Shown one piece after another: positions 62,297 through 64,000 of a stretch of 64,000 nt of DNA. Within the stretch, counting starts at the first letter, position 1, and the number at the start of each line of letters is the position of its first letter. Under the pieces are notes generated by a model. The model was not told where the DNA came from. It made no database searches and saw nothing but the letters and a program-made list of their open reading frames with translations. The stretch comes from Nocardia puris (lineage in GTDB: Bacteria; Actinomycetota; Actinomycetes; Mycobacteriales; Mycobacteriaceae): assembly GCF_003315035.1 (NCBI RefSeq), contig NZ_QNRE01000009.1:1-64000 (forward strand), in the 5' to 3' direction. A program made the position numbers and the translations under genes.

Positions 62297-63037
62297 ATGG
62301 CGCGACTGACCGGCAAGGTGGCCCTGATCAGCGGCGGGGCGCGGGGTATGGGCGCCGCCCACGCCCGGCGGTTCGTGGCCGAGGGCGCGCGGGTGGTGCT
62401 CGGCGACGTGCTGGACGACGACGGCAAGGCGCTGGCCGCCGAGTTGGGCGAGTCCGCCCACTACGAGCACCTGGACGTGCGCGAACCGGAGCAGTGGCGC
62501 GCGGCGGTGGCCGCCGCGACCGAGCGGTTCGGCGGACTGCACGTGCTGGTGAACAACGCGGGCATCGTCAACGGGAACCTGCTGGTGGATTTCGCGCTCG
62601 AGGAATGGCAGCGGATCATCGACATCAATCTGACCGGGACGTTCCTCGGCATGCAGGCGGCGACGCCCGCGCTGATCGCCGCGGGCGGCGGATCGGTCGT
62701 CAACATCTCCTCGGTGGAGGGGATGCGCGGCAGCCCCGGCCTGCACGGGTACACCGCCACCAAGTTCGCCGTGCGCGGACTCACCAAATCCACCGCGCTG
62801 GAACTGGCCCCGCACAATATCCGCGTCAACTCGGTGCACCCCGGCCTGATCAGCACGCCGATGACCGAGGGCATCCCCGCCGACTTCCTCCAGATCCCGC
62901 TCGGCCGCGCCGCGCAGCCCGACGAGGTGTCGAATCTGGTGGCGCACCTCGCCTCCGACGAATCCTCCTACTGCACCGGCGCCGAATTCGTCATCGACGG
63001 CGGCCTAACCGCCGGCGTCCCTCACAAGTCCTTCTAG
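62297..63037 (+). CDS. SDR family 3-alpha/20-beta-hydroxysteroid dehydrogenase-like
   Basis: 246 residues from ATG 62297 (GGAGG upstream). NAD fold ALISGGARGMGAAHARRF, NNAG, catalytic Ser in NISSVEG and YTATK, C-terminal GAEFVIDGG. Close to mycobacterial FabG3 and the 20-beta-hydroxysteroid dehydrogenases as remembered. The KstR-like site upstream supports a steroid role. Confidence 0.88.
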   Translation: MARLTGKVALISGGARGMGAAHARRFVAEGARVVLGDVLDDDGKALAAELGESAHYEHLDVREPEQWRAAVAAATERFGGLHVLVNNAGIVNGNLLVDFALEEWQRIIDINLTGTFLGMQAATPALIAAGGGSVVNISSVEGMRGSPGLHGYTATKFAVRGLTKSTALELAPHNIRVNSVHPGLISTPMTEGIPADFLQIPLGRAAQPDEVSNLVAHLASDESSYCTGAEFVIDGGLTAGVPHKSF

Positions 63038-63041
63038 CGGG

Positions 63042-64000
63042 TCAGGTCACCTTTTCGGTGCGGGCGAGGGTGGCGGCGAATTCCTCGAGGAGCGGGGCGG
63101 TGCCGGCGTGGGAGAAGCGGAAGACCGGGTGCCACGGGGCGACCTGGCCCGCGACGACGGCGGGGAGGCGTTGCCAAACGGGTTTGGCGGCAAGGGCTTC
63201 CGGCGGTAGGGCCGAGCCGCGGCTGTCGAGGATGACGAGGTCGGCCGGGTAGCGGTCGGCGTACTCCCAGCTCAGGTTCTCGAAGAAGCCGCCCGCCTCG
63301 GTGCGCTCGGGGACCACCACGTCGACGCCGAGTTCGCGCAGGTAGGACAGGTCGGCGGAGACCTCGGGGTTGGAGACGTAGAAGGCGTCGGCCGCCGCCG
63401 AACAGGCCAGCACCCGCAGACCGGGGCGCGCGGCCACGGCGTCGCGCACCGCCTGCGAGGCGGCGGCGAAACGCTGCTGCGCATCGCGGAGCCGTACGGC
63501 CTCCGGGTCGGCGCCGAGCGCGAGGGCGAGATCGATGTAGCGGCCGATCGGGACGGGCAGCGGCTTGTTCGCCACACCGATGGCGATGGCGGGCGCGAGT
63601 TCGAGGATCTTGTCGCGGTTGTCGTCGGGGATGTACCAGAGGTTGTCGTCCATGTAGGTGTCGGTAATCAAAAGGTCGGGCTCGAGCTCGGCGTATCGCT
63701 CGAGGTCGAACTGGCCCCACTGGTCACCGAGAACCGTCACCGTGTCGAGGTCCAGGTCGCCGAGCAAGGCGGTGTCGCCGCCGCTCGTGTCACCGAACAC
63801 GCCGGCGATCCGGTCGGCCAGCCCGTGATCCACCAGCACCGCGGCGGCCCCGCTGAACGCGACGATGCGCGACGGCGTGCCCGCGGCCTCGGCGGTGACG
63901 CCGCGATCGTCGACGAACGACCAATCCTTCTCTCCCCCACCGTCGTCCGCGCCGCCGCACGCGGCGAGCCCGACGGCCAGACCCGCCACACCTGCCACCG
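63042..64000 (-). CDS. Iron-siderophore ABC transporter substrate-binding lipoprotein (5' end outside window)
   Basis: At least 318 residues; the 5' end is cut by the window edge, since the signal peptide seen (AGLAVGLAAC lipobox) lacks its basic start. Type III periplasmic-binding fold: SRIVAFSGAAAVLVDHGLADRIAGVFG, LEPDLLITDT and ADLVILDSRG. The family captures ferric siderophores for an FecCD-type permease. It converges with the SDR gene, four bases between stops. Confidence 0.85.
   Translation of the reverse strand, partial: VAGVAGLAVGLAACGGADDGGGEKDWSFVDDRGVTAEAAGTPSRIVAFSGAAAVLVDHGLADRIAGVFGDTSGGDTALLGDLDLDTVTVLGDQWGQFDLERYAELEPDLLITDTYMDDNLWYIPDDNRDKILELAPAIAIGVANKPLPVPIGRYIDLALALGADPEAVRLRDAQQRFAAASQAVRDAVAARPGLRVLACSAAADAFYVSNPEVSADLSYLRELGVDVVVPERTEAGGFFENLSWEYADRYPADLVILDSRGSALPPEALAAKPVWQRLPAVVAGQVAPWHPVFRFSHAGTAPLLEEFAATLARTEKVT

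Overview
The window is very GC-rich actinobacterial DNA and most likely comes from Nocardia or a close mycolic-acid-containing relative. The evidence is indirect but consistent: a deazaflavin (F420)-type nitroreductase, a wax ester/diacylglycerol acyltransferase, an EphD-type hydrolase-dehydrogenase fusion, a CYP125-like steroid P450, a GlbN-type truncated haemoglobin, DUF3145 and DUF6131-like proteins, an NDMA-dependent alcohol dehydrogenase, and several KstR-like operator palindromes.

Region 1 (1-16.9 kb, all minus strand) is part of a modular polyketide cluster. A giant type I PKS starts at 8825 and runs off the left edge: a KSQ-AT-ACP loading module (active-site Cys replaced by Gln173), one KS-AT-DH-KR-ACP extension module and the start of the next KS. 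Both ATs carry the malonyl-type HAFH motif. Behind it lies a tightly packed tailoring operon (FAD monooxygenase, alpha/beta epoxide-hydrolase-like protein, class III aminotransferase, berberine-bridge-type oxidase, SnoaL-like protein, type II thioesterase), preceded by a quinone-reductase-like enzyme. I do not recognise the product.

Region 2 (17-30 kb) holds stress and redox genes: an old yellow enzyme divergent from a MarR regulator with two matching operators, two small membrane proteins, a nitronate monooxygenase, an ATC-hydrolase-like gene with a frameshift, a SoxR/FrnE/MFS divergon with a MerR-type 19-bp-spacer promoter, two serine hydrolases, and an NDMA-dependent alcohol dehydrogenase behind two KstR-like palindromes.

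Region 3 (30-45 kb) holds a fused PabA-PabB aminodeoxychorismate synthase with a very long linker, a multidomain TerD/DUF2510/zinc-ribbon/HNH protein, an FbpABC-type ferric iron transporter, a TetR regulator with a CYP125-like P450, and a head-to-head pair of near-identical two-helix membrane proteins abutting a TerD-VWA gene. This last locus is the best candidate here for an undescribed system.

Region 4 (45-64 kb) mixes house-keeping and accessory genes: GlbN, a three-copy 45-bp intergenic repeat, GNAT and methyltransferase genes, two HxlR regulators with their reductase targets (one target frameshifted), a CAT-anticodon tRNA, an F420-type nitroreductase, a glycine-rich pair, an EphD operon and a WS/DGAT gene. 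Three intergenic regions here and upstream carry KstR-like sites, so the lipid and steroid genes look like one regulon. The window ends inside an iron-siderophore-binding lipoprotein gene. No insertion sequence, prophage or CRISPR array was seen.
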